A stretch of DNA of 64,000 nucleotides from Neoechinorhynchus agilis (Eukaryota; Acanthocephala): the NCBI GenBank assembly GCA_051530055.1, contig CM121343.1, positions 5,704,001 through 5,768,000 of the forward strand. Direction: 5' to 3'. A program made the translations under genes and the position numbers. Shown here one piece after another: positions 45,510-56,240 of this stretch. The stretch's first letter is position 1. Each line of letters begins with the position of its first letter. The notes under the pieces are model-generated. The model did no database searches. It had not been told where the DNA came from and saw nothing but the letters and a program-made list of their open reading frames with translations.

Positions 45510-46065
45510 ATTTGATTAGAGTGTATCATGGTGGTCTATTTACATCGCTCCAATGATCATTATGGAACACCTCCACCAAATAAATAATTCAACGATCACC
45601 CGTGTATATCGATCGTCACTCCGCATCAGTACACTGGCGTTGTCAAAATCAATCTCGTGGTTTGATGTTGAGTGACTCACCACTGCCGAGCTTTTGTCCG
45701 TTTTCTTGTTGTCAGCGTTTAGATGCTCACCAAACTTGCGTCGTAGATTGTTAGTCTGCCCAATATAGACTTATGGACAGTCTCTGCAAGGTAACTCATA
45801 GACCGATGGTGGGCTCGCCGGAGTTCCACTCTCCGCCTATTGTGGATCACCATTGGGATTTCCACCAGTCCCTGCTGCCTATCAATGTTCAGGGTTCGTA
45901 ACAAATCTGCCAGGAAAGCGTAATGGCCCTCGAAGTCCCAACCGACATAGTTCTGCTGGGTAGTCCCGTATTTTAGTTTCCCACTACGGGGAAGCGTGGT
46001 TGGATTTCCGACATCGTCGTCGTTGGCCACCTCGGATTCGTCAGGGTTTTCTTCTATGTGTTCCT
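45510..46065 (-). mobile_element. Penelope-like retroelement fragment with GIY-YIG remnant
   Basis: On the minus strand, YELPCRDCP, a stop codon, then VYIGQTNNLRRKFGEHLNAD and VVSHSTSNHEIDFDNA (about 45620-45800) match the GIY-YIG endonuclease tail of Penelope-like elements. Upstream in the same orientation, TLRTLNIDRQQGLVEIPMV (about 45830-45905) could be the linker after the reverse transcriptase. A second scrap (CACCATTGGGACCTCGAAAA and before) lies near 46220-46290. The RT core is missing and the frame is broken. Confidence 0.75.
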
Positions 46066-47189
46066 GAGTGGGAGATCAATCCAATTTGATTCATTATATT
46101 GCTTTCCATCACCAAAGGAAGAGCAGGCTATGATTACCCACGAGTGTTATCGCGATCATCTCCTGTGATCTAGTTGATTAGCAGGAAATCATCATGGTCC
46201 ATTGCAAAACTAGAAGTTGAAACGATGGTGAGCACTCGTCGCCGGAGTCCCAGTCTCCGCAGATTCTAGATCACCATTGGGACCTCGAAAAGTGCCTCTT
46301 ATGGATCCCTCATTTTAGCACATAGATTCAATCCAAATGCACATGATCATGATTTTATTTATTTCAAACCCAACCGTCTCTCTCTAATACAACTATTTTA
46401 TTCTGGGTACAACGCGGATGCATCATTCTAGCTATTTCCTATTTGAATTTAATTTATCTTTATGATTTAATTTTAAATTGTGTTAAAAGCAACTTCTTAA
46501 CCCCCTCTTTTATTAAAAGACCTTCTATGTGCAAGGAGGCGAATCTCGTATGCAAAAAGGGCATTAGTTCCAACCTCCTCAGTCACCATTAAAAGATTTT
46601 ATGTCACCAAACTGTATTTCCAAATTGAAAAAATCGAGCTTTCTTTTCTAGGCATGGTTTTTATCCTAGAGACCTTCTTGGATAGGTGCCTTATTAGTTG
46701 GATGGCTAAAGTTGTGAGTTGGATAAGAGAAATTTACTATCCGAAGATTATTGAGCAGATATTACTTTCTTTTTAAAGGAAAAATCATTTACTTTGCACT
46801 TTAATATGGATGAATTTATTGCAGCTTCGAAACCCAACAAGTGTAGATATTTTAACTGTAGATCTGCAAAAAATTTAAGGCTAAGTTGGACTTTAAAGAC
46901 TTCTTAAAGTTCAGTTAAGAACGTAGTTATTCCGAACTAAAATGGTGCAAACAATCAACTCATTTACGTCCTTAAAATAGCAATACAAAATCGCATCATA
47001 TCGTTATTAGTCGCAGTTTAGTGCACATTCTCTTTTAGCTTATTATTTCCATTCTATAGATGAGAGGACGAATATAAATAAATTTTTAATTCGACTTCGA
47101 TGTTTTAGACAAGAAGTTTTATTTTTAATTACCTCTTAATATGACTTATAAGATTCAATACTTGGTAGAATCAAAATCTTTTTACTCCA
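46066..47189. other. Intergenic with Penelope-like scraps
   Basis: Besides the scrap near 46220-46290, which repeats the 45800-45860 sequence, no gene or repeat is recognised. Confidence 0.4.
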
Positions 47190-47480
47190 AATACAGAATT
47201 CCGCAGGGATCACTTCTTTCGCCTACACTATTTTTATAGCAACATTTTGGGATACATTAATAGTGCCCAATGAGGAAGTGCGAAAGCAGTTTGCTGTCGA
47301 GCCGATCGAGGAAGCAATCGCTAAGAGACGGATACGATGGTACCTACAGGTGACACAATCAGATGAAGACGCAGCTCGAGGGGAAGGCCCAAGAAGAGGT
47401 GGAAGGACAGTGTGAGCAGAGATTTCAAGACGTTGGGAAAGAAAAACAAAGACGAAAACCGACAATGCTGAAAAGAACGA
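47190..47480 (+). mobile_element. Non-LTR retrotransposon fragments
   Basis: The plus strand first gives RIPQGSLLSPTLFL (47196-47237), RT motif B. It jumps to EEAIAKRRIRWYLQVTQSDED (about 47305-47365) with RRGGRTV, which resembles the RRxLRWxGHVxRxxxD end of LINE reverse transcriptases. Stops separate the two, and RT motif C is absent, so an internal deletion is likely. Confidence 0.65.
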
Positions 47481-48093
47481 TCTCTCAAGTGAGAGAAAAG
47501 TTCAAAGAAATGTTGTTAGGATACATTAATGGTCTATTCAGTTTTTGAAATAAAATCAGATAAAGATTCCAATAATGCGCACTATAGATCAGTGATGGAG
47601 CAGGGATCTATCAACTACAAGAGACAGTGAATACAGAGCGGGATGAAAGGTTGATGGAGTTTTAATTTTTTTCTTTGATCCTTAGCCTGATTGCGCAGGT
47701 TCTTTTTAAATATTTCTAAAGGCAGCACTGAGAAACTGACGGACTTAGTCTTGCTATTCTGCCTCGATCAACCCTTACGAAAATTCCGATAAAATCTATA
47801 TCAGACGAATGACAATGTGTGTGTGTTGTTGAATCAATTTATAATGCGTGTGGCCTTGTTTAAATTAAACGCAAAAGAACTTATTTGATACGGTTTAGGT
47901 GAAGTAGTCCCAAGATTTCCCAACTATTCTTTAGTTTCATTATTATGAGAACAAAAGTCCTTTCGGTTAAGAACTAACCAAAGTCACATCAGGCGACTTA
48001 AATAATTAAAAGTGGCAGGGTAAAAAACGAGACTTTCTTATAGCAATATTCCTAAAGGGAGATAGCCAACTAAGAGAAAATCCTTCGCGATGC
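47481..48093. other. Intergenic, nothing recognised
   Basis: AT-rich sequence without convincing frames. Confidence 0.4.
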
Positions 48094-48236
48094 TGGATAT
48101 GTGGTGATCATAATACCCCCAGGACAGAGAATGTTTTATTGATTTTAGATGCATTTAAAAACAACAACCAATGAGACTTCTTCTTTCGAAATATTCAATA
48201 AAATATTTTTCATCCGCTGGGATTATGATCACCACG
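48094..48236. repeat. Foldback family C (MITE)
   Basis: TGTGGTGATCATAATACCCC (48094) is mirrored by GGGATTATGATCACCACG (ending at 48236). The internal text TTTCGAAATATTCAATAAAA and GCATTTAAAAACAACAAC recalls the 4641 family, as do partial copies near 42396 and 56535. Length is about 143 bp. Confidence 0.7.
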
Positions 48237-48379
48237 TCTAGAATTGTATGCTTAATCGTTTGATTTAGTTTGTCATTTCATAGATACAAAGTACTCACCG
48301 GGTCTAACCAAGTATCACAGAAACATTTACTACACCCTTACGAAATTCATTAAGGTCTTGACCGGCTCTTATATTTTGA

Positions 48380-49790
48380 TTAATCTCTTCTTCGGAACAA
48401 TACTGCTGGAATTTGTTTGTCCTTGTGGCAGTTATCGCATACCCATATAGCATATCTCTCGGCTTTGAGTGCAAGAGCAGCTTCTTTGGTTAGACCGACA
48501 CATTCTCGATGATAAAAAAAATCGCAGCCTCCTTCGCATAGTATTGAGTCATCTGGGTCCCCTTCAGCGGGTTGACGGCATACTCCGCACAATAGCACCG
48601 GCGGGGCATTTGGGTTCACGGTATTTATCAGCATATTTTGTTTTAACATAAGTTTCAATGGTAAAGAATTATTCATAAGAAACCTATGTACTGGGCTGTC
48701 ATAATGTGTCTAGGATACTGCGGGAGATGATGTCTAGCAAACGGTAAAACGTATTGACCGGAAGGGTGCAACTGAACAACGCTATCTTTGTTCGTAATGC
48801 TGCGATCTGGCAGCATTGGTGGTGGCGGTGGCAGTGGTGGTTGTTGTTGCATAGCGTTTTGGTGAGGCGCAAAAGGTGGAGGGATAAACGGGATCATTCT
48901 AGGAGAGGGCAAAATAGCACTGCTGACTGACCTAAGATGTGGCGTTTGATCAGATAAACAAGGTGGGTTGTTAGCTAACAACATTTCAGTTCCAACGAAG
49001 CACTGCCTTGAATGCTGTTGGTGATTATTAGGATTATACATATCGAAAGTTGCCTGGTAACTGCTATAAGCTGGAGATACACCTCCCGTGATCAATTGCT
49101 GCTCCCGAAGGTTGGCGGATATTACGCAAGGATTCTCGGTTGGATGTTGTTGTTGAATGTGTTGCATCATGTGCCTTGAGTTAGTTGACTCGTATATCTG
49201 CTCGTTGGGAGCTTCTGACGATGCCACGATGCTCATGGCCTGAGTGTTCATCATATCGGTGGCGTACGTAATATCGCTATTAAAGCAAGTGCTGTCCTGA
49301 GTCATCAAGTGCAAGAAATATCGATTTAGAAAAATCGGAACCACACACCACGAAACTAAATAAGGAGCGCAGACGCACATTCCTATTAGAAACCACGGAG
49401 GTCCTCCTCGGAATGCTTTCGACCATGTACGTCGAGCTGCGTAAAGACGGCACCAGACTAATAATGCTCCCATTATCGATATTCCTTGACGAGTATAAAA
49501 TCCATATGCGAAGCAGAGAGTCCGCCACAAGTAGTGTTGTTGTTGGTCGCCATTGCGTACCGTTGATTGTCGATTCCCGAAAGGGATGAAACGAATGAAG
49601 CCGTACCTATGACGCCCGATAGATTATTGCTTATTGTGATGGTCGTCGCGTTTTGTTCAGCGTAATTCAATTGGGTTTTCTCGTCGTCTTCTTCGCTGAC
49701 GGGAGGAAGCGATCCCGACTCTTCTTGAGGACCGTTGCCATCGGATGTGCTAGGACTCGATATACTCGGATCACCTGGCATCCTGAGCAT
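48380..49790 (-). CDS. PYGO: Pygopus, PHD-finger Wnt co-activator
   Basis: Nuclear co-activator that reads H3K4me and joins BCL9/Legless and beta-catenin. The C-terminal exon (to 48380) has a Pygopus-type PHD: CGVCRQPAEGDPDD, CEGGCDFFYHRECVGLT and VCDNCHK in C4HC3 order, ending FRRRD. The middle exon (from 49296 downward) is Gln/Pro/His-rich. The first exon has ATG at 49790, open upstream to 49892, so a 5' exon is possible. An intron 49490-49297 (GTCAAGG..CTCAG) joins FIL to DSTCF in phase 0. A second splice near 48690 (acceptor GTACATAG) is needed because the frame changes before FLMNNSL; its donor is not clear. The N-terminal homology domain with its NPF motif was not recognised. The PHD makes the family call safe. 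Confidence 0.88.
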
Positions 49791-49892
49791 TCCAGAAGGG
49801 GACGTCGACAAGTGATAGTCGTTATAATTGTCCCGAGTCTGTGAGGAACCTGTATGTGGTTTGGCAATGTCAAACCGATGATCAACTGACGG

Positions 49893-50550
49893 CTATTGGC
49901 GTGTTAAGGAACCTCGACTACTAGCAGAGCCATCGAAACAACAACAACAACAACAACAAATTAGCTACTGCAAATAGCTAAAACGAACACAAACACACGT
50001 TTTGCCTGAACCAAAAGCAATTAAAGTCGGGGGAGTGGGGCAAACGCATTCCGACGATTTTACCCACACTTCCTCTGGTGCATTTCGGAGAAAAGCATTT
50101 CCGGGGAAATGGAAAACAAAGATGTTCCTCCGTTGAGGGCGATTGGAATACGTTATCGCGTAAGATTCTCAGTATCCGCGAAACATCTAATTGAGGACCC
50201 AAGTACCATCGCCGGAAAACTTAAAGCCTCCTAATGCACGGAACCTTGGCGAAACGGAAATAGCGCAGACAAGCCGTTCCCAATGCTATCAATCTTTTCA
50301 TATGGTGCCAAGCTATCAATTGCCTCTCTCGCTCGCTCCTCTACACTTGGCTAAATAGCTGTCTAATAGGACCATCTATAAAAACAATGGGGAACAAGCC
50401 TTGAAATTGATAAATTTCGCAAATATTCAGGTCAGATTTCTCAAGGACTCGATCCTGGACGAAATCATCATAAAAACGGTACAAATGGATACTTGGTGCT
50501 TTGCTCAAAGGTCTACGTTTTCCTTGGAATATTCCAATAATTCCAAAGCG
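49893..50550. other. Pygopus upstream region
   Basis: Contains a short CAA microsatellite (AACAACAACAACAACAACAA near 49940-49960). No other gene is recognised. Confidence 0.4.
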
Positions 50551-50790
50551 ATGGCAATGTCGATATGTGAAAGGAGGTTCCGGGGAATGTGATTAGACTT
50601 ATTTTCTAGAAGTCTTTACCCGGTAAATGGTTTTTTCGATTAAAGACGTTCTGTGAACCTTGTCAGGTTCATCATCCTTGTTCAAAACTTACTAACAAAC
50701 TAAGATGATGAATCCCTTACGAGGTTCGCAGAACGTCTTAAATAAAAACCAATTTTCCAAGTGAAGACTTCCAAACAATAATTCCAAAGC
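50551..50790. repeat. Foldback family A, full-length copy
   Basis: Reads ATGTCGATATGTGAAAGGAG, then CCGGGGAATGTGATT and TTCTGTGAACCTTGTCAGGTTCATCATC. After a short loop it reads back as GATGATGAATCCCTTACGAGG, GTTCGCAGAACGTC and AGACTTCCAAACAATAATT. This copy shows that the other family A pieces are halves or cores of a palindrome of about 240 bp. Confidence 0.8.
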
Positions 50791-51109
50791 GGTGGTTAAC
50801 CTTTTAAAAGTCAAGAAGGCGACTAAGAACAAAAGGCACTCTGGATGCTTCTTACCCGATGTACCGTGCATTTCAGCATCTCCCTCCTGTGACATTGCGA
50901 TTAGAACTGAATGAAGCGTTCACGAATCTTAAACCGCTCTCTCGTTCTGAAAATAGTCACATCGCCCGAATTTCAGCGATCAGCGTGTCTTTCTGACTGC
51001 TGCTGTCGTTTTGGTACGTCTATAAAGGTAATGACGGAGAAATCATAGCCGATTTTTCAGTAGGATTAAATCACACAATCGAGATTGTGCCGGAGAAATA
51101 TCGATTTTT

Positions 51110-52650
51110 CAAACTTCATTCGGATCCTTAAATACCCCCGAGGAGGCGGGACTCATCAGTGAGTTTCCACTTTTTTAAAGTGTTCAAGTGACCATAATTA
51201 AAAGGCTGATTATTTTGCTTGGACATACAGCCCTCCGATTCATTGGTCAGGGAAACTCATGAAATTACTTGATGCCCTGAACCATGAAGTTATGAGTTTT
51301 GTATGCATCCCTCCGGATCCTTAAATACCCCCGAAGAGGCGGGACTCATCAGTGAGTTTCCACTTTTTAAAATGTTCAAGTGACCATAATTAAAAGGCTG
51401 ATTATTTTGCTTGGACATACCCCCGATTCATTGGTAGGGCTCATGAAATTACTTGATGCTGTGCGGTTATGAGTTTTGTACGCATCCCTCCGGATCCTTA
51501 AATACCCCCGAGGAGGCGGGACTCATCAGTGAGTTTCCACTTTTTTAAAGTGTTCAAGTGATCATAATTAAAAGGCTGATTATTTTGCTTGGACATACAA
51601 CCCACCGATTCATTGGTCAGGGAAACTCATGAAATTACTTGATGCCCTGAACCATGCGGTTATGAGTTTTGTACGCATCCCTCCGGATCCTCAAATACCC
51701 CCGAGGAGGCGGGACTCATCAGTGAGTTTCCACTTTTTTAAAGTGTTCAAGTGATCATAATTAAAAGGCTGATTATTTTGCTTGGACTCACCCGATTTGG
51801 GAAACTCTGAATCTTGATGCCTGACATGTTATGAGTTTTACATCCCGATCCTAAATCGAGGAGGCGGGCTCATCGTGGTTTCCTTTTTTAGTGTTCAGTG
51901 ACATTAAAGGCTGATTATTTTGCTTGGACATACAACCCACCGATTTATTGGTCAGGGAAACTCATGAAATTACTTGATGCCCTGAACCATGCGGTTATGA
52001 GTTTTGTACGCATCCCTCCGGATCCTCAAATACCCCCGAGGAGGCGGGACTCATCAGTGAGTTTCCACTTTTTTAAAGTGTTCAAGTGATCATAATTAAA
52101 AGGCTGATTATTTTGCTTGGACATACAACCCACCGATTCATTGGTCAGGGAAACTCATGAAATTACTTGATGCCCTGAACCATGCGGTTATGAGTTTTGT
52201 ACGCATCCCTCCGGATCCTTAAATACCCCCGAGGAGGCGGGACTCATCAGTGAGTTTCCACTTTTTTAAAGTGTTCAAGTGACCATAATTAAAAGGCTGA
52301 TTATTTTGCTTGGACATACAGCCCTCCGATTCATTGGTAAGGGAAACTCATGAAATTACTTGATGCCCTGAACCATGCGGTTATGAGTTTTGTACGCATC
52401 CCTCCGGATCCTCAAATACCCCCGAGGAGGCGGGACTCATCAGTGAGTTTCCACTTTTTTTATGTGTTCAAGTGATCATAATTAAAAGGCTGATTATTTT
52501 GCTTGGACATACAACCCACCGATTCATTGGTCAGGGAAACTCATGAAATTACTTGATGCCCTGAACCATGCGGTTATGAGTTTTGTACGCATCCCTCCGG
52601 ATCCTTAAATACCTCCAGAGGAGGCGGGACTCATCAATGAGTTTCCTCCT
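51110..52650. repeat. 193-bp satellite array, nine units
   Basis: CGGATCCT starts at 51120, 51314, 51491, 51684, 51846, 52019, 52212, 52405 and 52598. The intact unit is 193 bp and holds GAGGAGGCGGGACTCATCAG, AAAAGGCTGATTATTTTGCT and CATGCGGTTATGAGTTTTGT. Intact copies are about 98% alike by eye. One unit (51786-51905) is shortened by many tiny deletions, and another (51415-51480) more mildly. Single related units lie at 34138 (inverted) and 1595. Confidence 0.92.
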
Positions 52651-53158
52651 CCCGTCAGTTGTATGTCGTCCCCGGCCATTGTCTTAGTCTGAAGTCTACT
52701 GCGTTACGATGTTTTTGTTGACGCTTTCCTAATTTTTTGGACTAGAGTTGTGGAAAAGGCTATCCGAAAAAGAGTAATAAATGTGCTGCAAAATCAGTAG
52801 GATTTAAGGTAAATGGCGAGACGTGACTATTATCTTTCAACTTCCCTTTTTCTAGATTCCCGAAATGCAAATAGTCTTAAAAAGTGAACAGGTAGTTCTA
52901 TAACGATCAAAACGCTGTTTCCCTTTCAGAGATAATTTTTCTTTATAAAATCGCAGTGCTTCAAAGTGCTTTAAGCAGTAGTAAGAGCTGCAGTCTTTTT
53001 CAATAGACCGTTGTTCAATGCAGCTCCTTTGCATGTTAGGGCATTTTAAATTCATTCATTATATTCCGGTACTAAAAAGATCCATTATTTTGTACGAAGA
53101 GTGTCGAAAAGTGAGCAGGTTACAATCGTAATGTCTTTTAGTTATACACAAGAGTTGC
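52651..53158. other. Flank of the TINAG-like gene
   Basis: A minus frame at 52852-53055 (67 codons, Cys-rich at its start) could be a chance frame. Nothing is recognised. Confidence 0.35.
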
Positions 53159-54565
53159 TTATTGATTTGACGTTAATTTGGCGCTGCGTCCCCAAGTTGC
53201 TATGACAAAGTCATTGATATTACTGTCGCCCTGTTCAATCTTGAAAAACCCATCTTCGCCCCATTCAGTTCCCCAAGAATTGGCGCATAGCCAATACTTC
53301 AATCTACTCTCTGATTCTCCCCAACCGACTATCCTGACCGAATGATAATCACAAAGATCATGATCACCCGCAAACATTCTCCTATATATGCCTCTGGAGT
53401 ATTGATAGAAATCAGGACAAACTAACATCGTAGCTTGTACTGGTCCATGATGGTAAAGTTCGTACTGGATCAATTTAGCCTCACTGCTAACTTTATAGGC
53501 TGGACTGAACTTGTACAATTGTTTGTTTGATTCCCCAATGTTGGGACAATGTGAAAGACTTGCATTTTCCTTTAAGGAATCATTATCGTTTTCATCGACT
53601 GCAACATTGCACGATCCGATGTTTTTGGTGTCACCTGATCTATACAGGTAACAATTTTCTTTCAATGTTCCCACATCTTTTAGAAATCCCCAAGCATGGT
53701 CAATGCGGCCTGCTCTGCATCCCTCTTTAGCAGTTCTGTGAGTACAGGAAAGGACGAATTGTAAAGACAAGTCGATATGATGGTGGGAGTTACTGTCTCT
53801 CGTTAAACGGTCAGCTGCAACATCCAGCGCCGATAAGGCCCAACTTGCACCACAACTCTTCTGATCTCTGATATCACCAATGAGCCAGCCCGCATCTCGG
53901 GCATTCCAATGGCTTGGTGGTTCAAATGTGTATATGCGATCATCGGGTTCCGTTAAAGTATACATTTCCATCCTTTTTTTATCTTCGTCTCTCATGATAG
54001 TCCCTAGGGTGTACGTTCTCAGTTCACTCAACTTCTTTTTATTCCACCTGTCATAAGAAACCGCGGTCCATGTTCTTTCTTTAACAATGGAAGTATCAGC
54101 AATATTATTGATGGAATCAATCAGGAATTGATCATTTGCGCATTTATCCTCTTCACATGTAAGAATATTCTCCCCGTTAAAGTGCTTGCATGTGCACTTG
54201 TTGCAATCGGAGTCAATTGAGGATCCGAGTGGCACCAGCAGCGAACCGTGAGATGCCACGCAAACGTGGTTTGGTGGTATCGTTGGTTCTTGATATTCTT
54301 CAGCGAACACAATGGGATGCTTATGTTGTACGTTTAGACACGTAGAATCGTAATCAGGGCAACAATCGTGATCCTGGGCTGAACGAAAGCAGAATGAGTC
54401 GCAATAGCACTTTGAGTCATAGTACGGCATAAAGGCATCATCGTCTCTACCTTCCACACATTTGACCGCCGCGATTTCGCAGTAAGGTTGAACCGTCTCC
54501 CACTCTGCATACCTGCAGTAAATTCCGCTTAAAAGAAAAGCGCTAATCCACAAAGAAAAAAACAT
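53159..54565 (-). CDS. TINAGL1: Tubulointerstitial nephritis antigen-like protein (inactive cathepsin B fold)
   Basis: Secreted matrix protein of the peptidase C1 family that has lost protease activity. The intronless frame has 468 residues. Signal peptide at 1-17 or so (MFFSLWISAFLLSGIYC). A somatomedin-B-like Cys cluster lies at 29-76 (CYCDSFC, DHDCCPDY) and a second Cys module at 102-142 (CNKCTCKHFN). The papain-like domain runs from about 214. The catalytic Cys is replaced by Ser241 (SCGASWALSALD), while His408 (DYHSVRIVGWG) and Asn429 (CANSWGTEWGEDGFFKI) remain. The occluding loop of cathepsin B is not evident. The Cys-to-Ser change is as in known TINAG proteins. The ATG is 17 nt after an ACGTCTTAG acceptor. 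Confidence 0.95.
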   Translation of the reverse strand: MFFSLWISAFLLSGIYCRYAEWETVQPYCEIAAVKCVEGRDDDAFMPYYDSKCYCDSFCFRSAQDHDCCPDYDSTCLNVQHKHPIVFAEEYQEPTIPPNHVCVASHGSLLVPLGSSIDSDCNKCTCKHFNGENILTCEEDKCANDQFLIDSINNIADTSIVKERTWTAVSYDRWNKKKLSELRTYTLGTIMRDEDKKRMEMYTLTEPDDRIYTFEPPSHWNARDAGWLIGDIRDQKSCGASWALSALDVAADRLTRDSNSHHHIDLSLQFVLSCTHRTAKEGCRAGRIDHAWGFLKDVGTLKENCYLYRSGDTKNIGSCNVAVDENDNDSLKENASLSHCPNIGESNKQLYKFSPAYKVSSEAKLIQYELYHHGPVQATMLVCPDFYQYSRGIYRRMFAGDHDLCDYHSVRIVGWGESESRLKYWLCANSWGTEWGEDGFFKIEQGDSNINDFVIATWGRSAKLTSNQ

Positions 54566-54923
54566 TCCGCCCGTCTAGTCGACTAAGACGTGTGAGGGAT
54601 TTGAAAGTAGAATCAAGAAACGGTAACTACAATCTTTCTCCCTGTGATGAATATACTCCTTTTCTAAAGTTGACATTTTCGTGCGCATACGTGTTCCTTC
54701 GGTCTCTCACTAACAGTCGCGCAAAAAAGGTTGACTCTTCAAGATTTTAATTCATGGAAAACTTTCTGACTAAACGATGACATAAGGCAAAATAGGCATT
54801 TAAATTAAAACATAATTGTTACGCCGAAACTACAACAGCGAGGCTTTAGCGTGTAGTGTAAATATTGCAAGCATTTCAAGCTGTTCAATGAAAATACAAC
54901 CATTTTTTTCGGCAATCTTACAG

Positions 54924-55505
54924 CTAAGATCTTTTGAACATTGGACCGTTTGAAAATTCATACATCATTGCGTTAGCGATGTAAAGATCAATGTCACTGG
55001 TAACCCGACCTAGTCGAGCAATGTCAGCGAATGGAGGAATCGCTGTAGACTGCTGTGCTGGTACGCGTTGAAACCGTTGAGGAACGGGTAGCGCATGAGG
55101 ATTCATCATGAATCGGAATTGATGAGACGCATGATTCCATGGAAATACTGGTTGATTTGGGAATCTGTACCGGTTGAGGAGAGGGTCTTGAGGATTTATA
55201 TAAGGCCTTCGTTGGTAGGGTCTTGTCATTATATAGTTGTTGTGGATGAGCAAGTGTCGATGTCGTCGACTGTAGAGTGGTGGTGGTGGTGGTGGTGGCG
55301 GCGATTGGGGTGGCGGCTGCGGTGATCCGAGTCGGTAGCCAAAATTCTTCATTGTTTCTTCAAACTCCACCAATCCAAACACGCATCCAGCCGCAGCTAG
55401 AATTCGAGCGTTCAACCGAGTATGTATATGTGATGCCGCGTCTCTGTAGGAACTAGAGAAACAATATCGGTTCCTCGTCTTACGTTTAGTCCTCGATATT
55501 TTCAA
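54924..55505 (-). CDS. Hypothetical proline-rich protein
   Basis: The frame ends at 54924. The first credible residue is either MKNFGYRLG (ATG near 55352) or an upstream exon entering at TATTGTTTCTCTAG (about 55458). It contains an eight-Pro run, then a stretch rich in Arg, Tyr, Pro and Asn (RPYQRRPYINPQDPLLNRYR) and ends TSDIDLYIANAMMYEFSNGP. No domain is recognised. The non-repetitive second half and the conserved-looking end argue for a real gene, but its 5' structure is open. It lies 340 bp upstream of the TINAG-like gene on the same strand. Confidence 0.45.
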   Translation of the reverse strand: MKISRTKRKTRNRYCFSSSYRDAASHIHTRLNARILAAAGCVFGLVEFEETMKNFGYRLGSPQPPPQSPPPPPPPPLYSRRHRHLLIHNNYIMTRPYQRRPYINPQDPLLNRYRFPNQPVFPWNHASHQFRFMMNPHALPVPQRFQRVPAQQSTAIPPFADIARLGRVTSDIDLYIANAMMYEFSNGPMFKRS

Positions 55506-56029
55506 ACTGCACTTTTGACAAATACTGCGTGTATATTGTGCGGTGTGCGAGTGACTTGCACAGTTCTTCGATTTGATGACTAGTGCTTGGCTATGCCATC
55601 GGCGGATGAGTAAAATTTTAGTGTCATGCCTACGATTTCAGTTTCGGCAAAAAATCAATCTGCGAAAAACAAACCAAAAATTAAAAATACACAAACAATT
55701 GATCAGTCATGCATCCGGGGACGACCCTTCCAGATTTACTATTCGATTTTGTCAAATGGTCTATAAAGTAATCAAGATGATTCAAAGGCAATAATGGGAT
55801 CGCTTCTTTGGAGAACATTTCTAACAGAGATTTGGATGTATATTTGATTACAGAAAGACGAATTATCAGTCTAGATAAGATGACGAATTAGCTGAAATGG
55901 GATTAAGACACGAAATAATGTTATGCCATTGAATGAAGATGGAAACCGGACCTGATACTAAATGGCAAGAAATTTGTATTGAATAATATATAATCAAATA
56001 AAAATAGTTATGCGCACTGCTCGTTCTAC
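55506..56029. other. Intergenic, nothing recognised
   Basis: Possible upstream exons of the proline-rich gene could not be identified. No repeats were seen. Confidence 0.35.
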
Positions 56030-56240
56030 TGGGGCAAGGGGTAGAGACGTATGGAGCGCTCGGCAGCTCGGCACTGCTCCAGGATGCCTCGAAGAAATTG
56101 AGAGAGACAACCGGAGACTCAAGAGCAGGCATATTCCTTCGATAAAAATATCTCGCTGGCAGTACAACGAGACAATGCTGCCAGCGTGATGGCGACGGTC
56201 GAGGAAGGACAAAAGCTGGAATTCGGCGGGAGGTAATGAG
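56030..56240 (+). mobile_element. Retroelement-type module, degenerate copy
   Basis: The plus strand holds TYGALGSSALLQDASKKLRE in one frame, then ISRWQYNETMLPA in place of the QRGNAAS block and EEGQKLEFGGR at its end. It is very similar in DNA to 24000-24200 (shared ATGGCGACGGTCGAGGAAGG), but with frame breaks. Confidence 0.6.
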
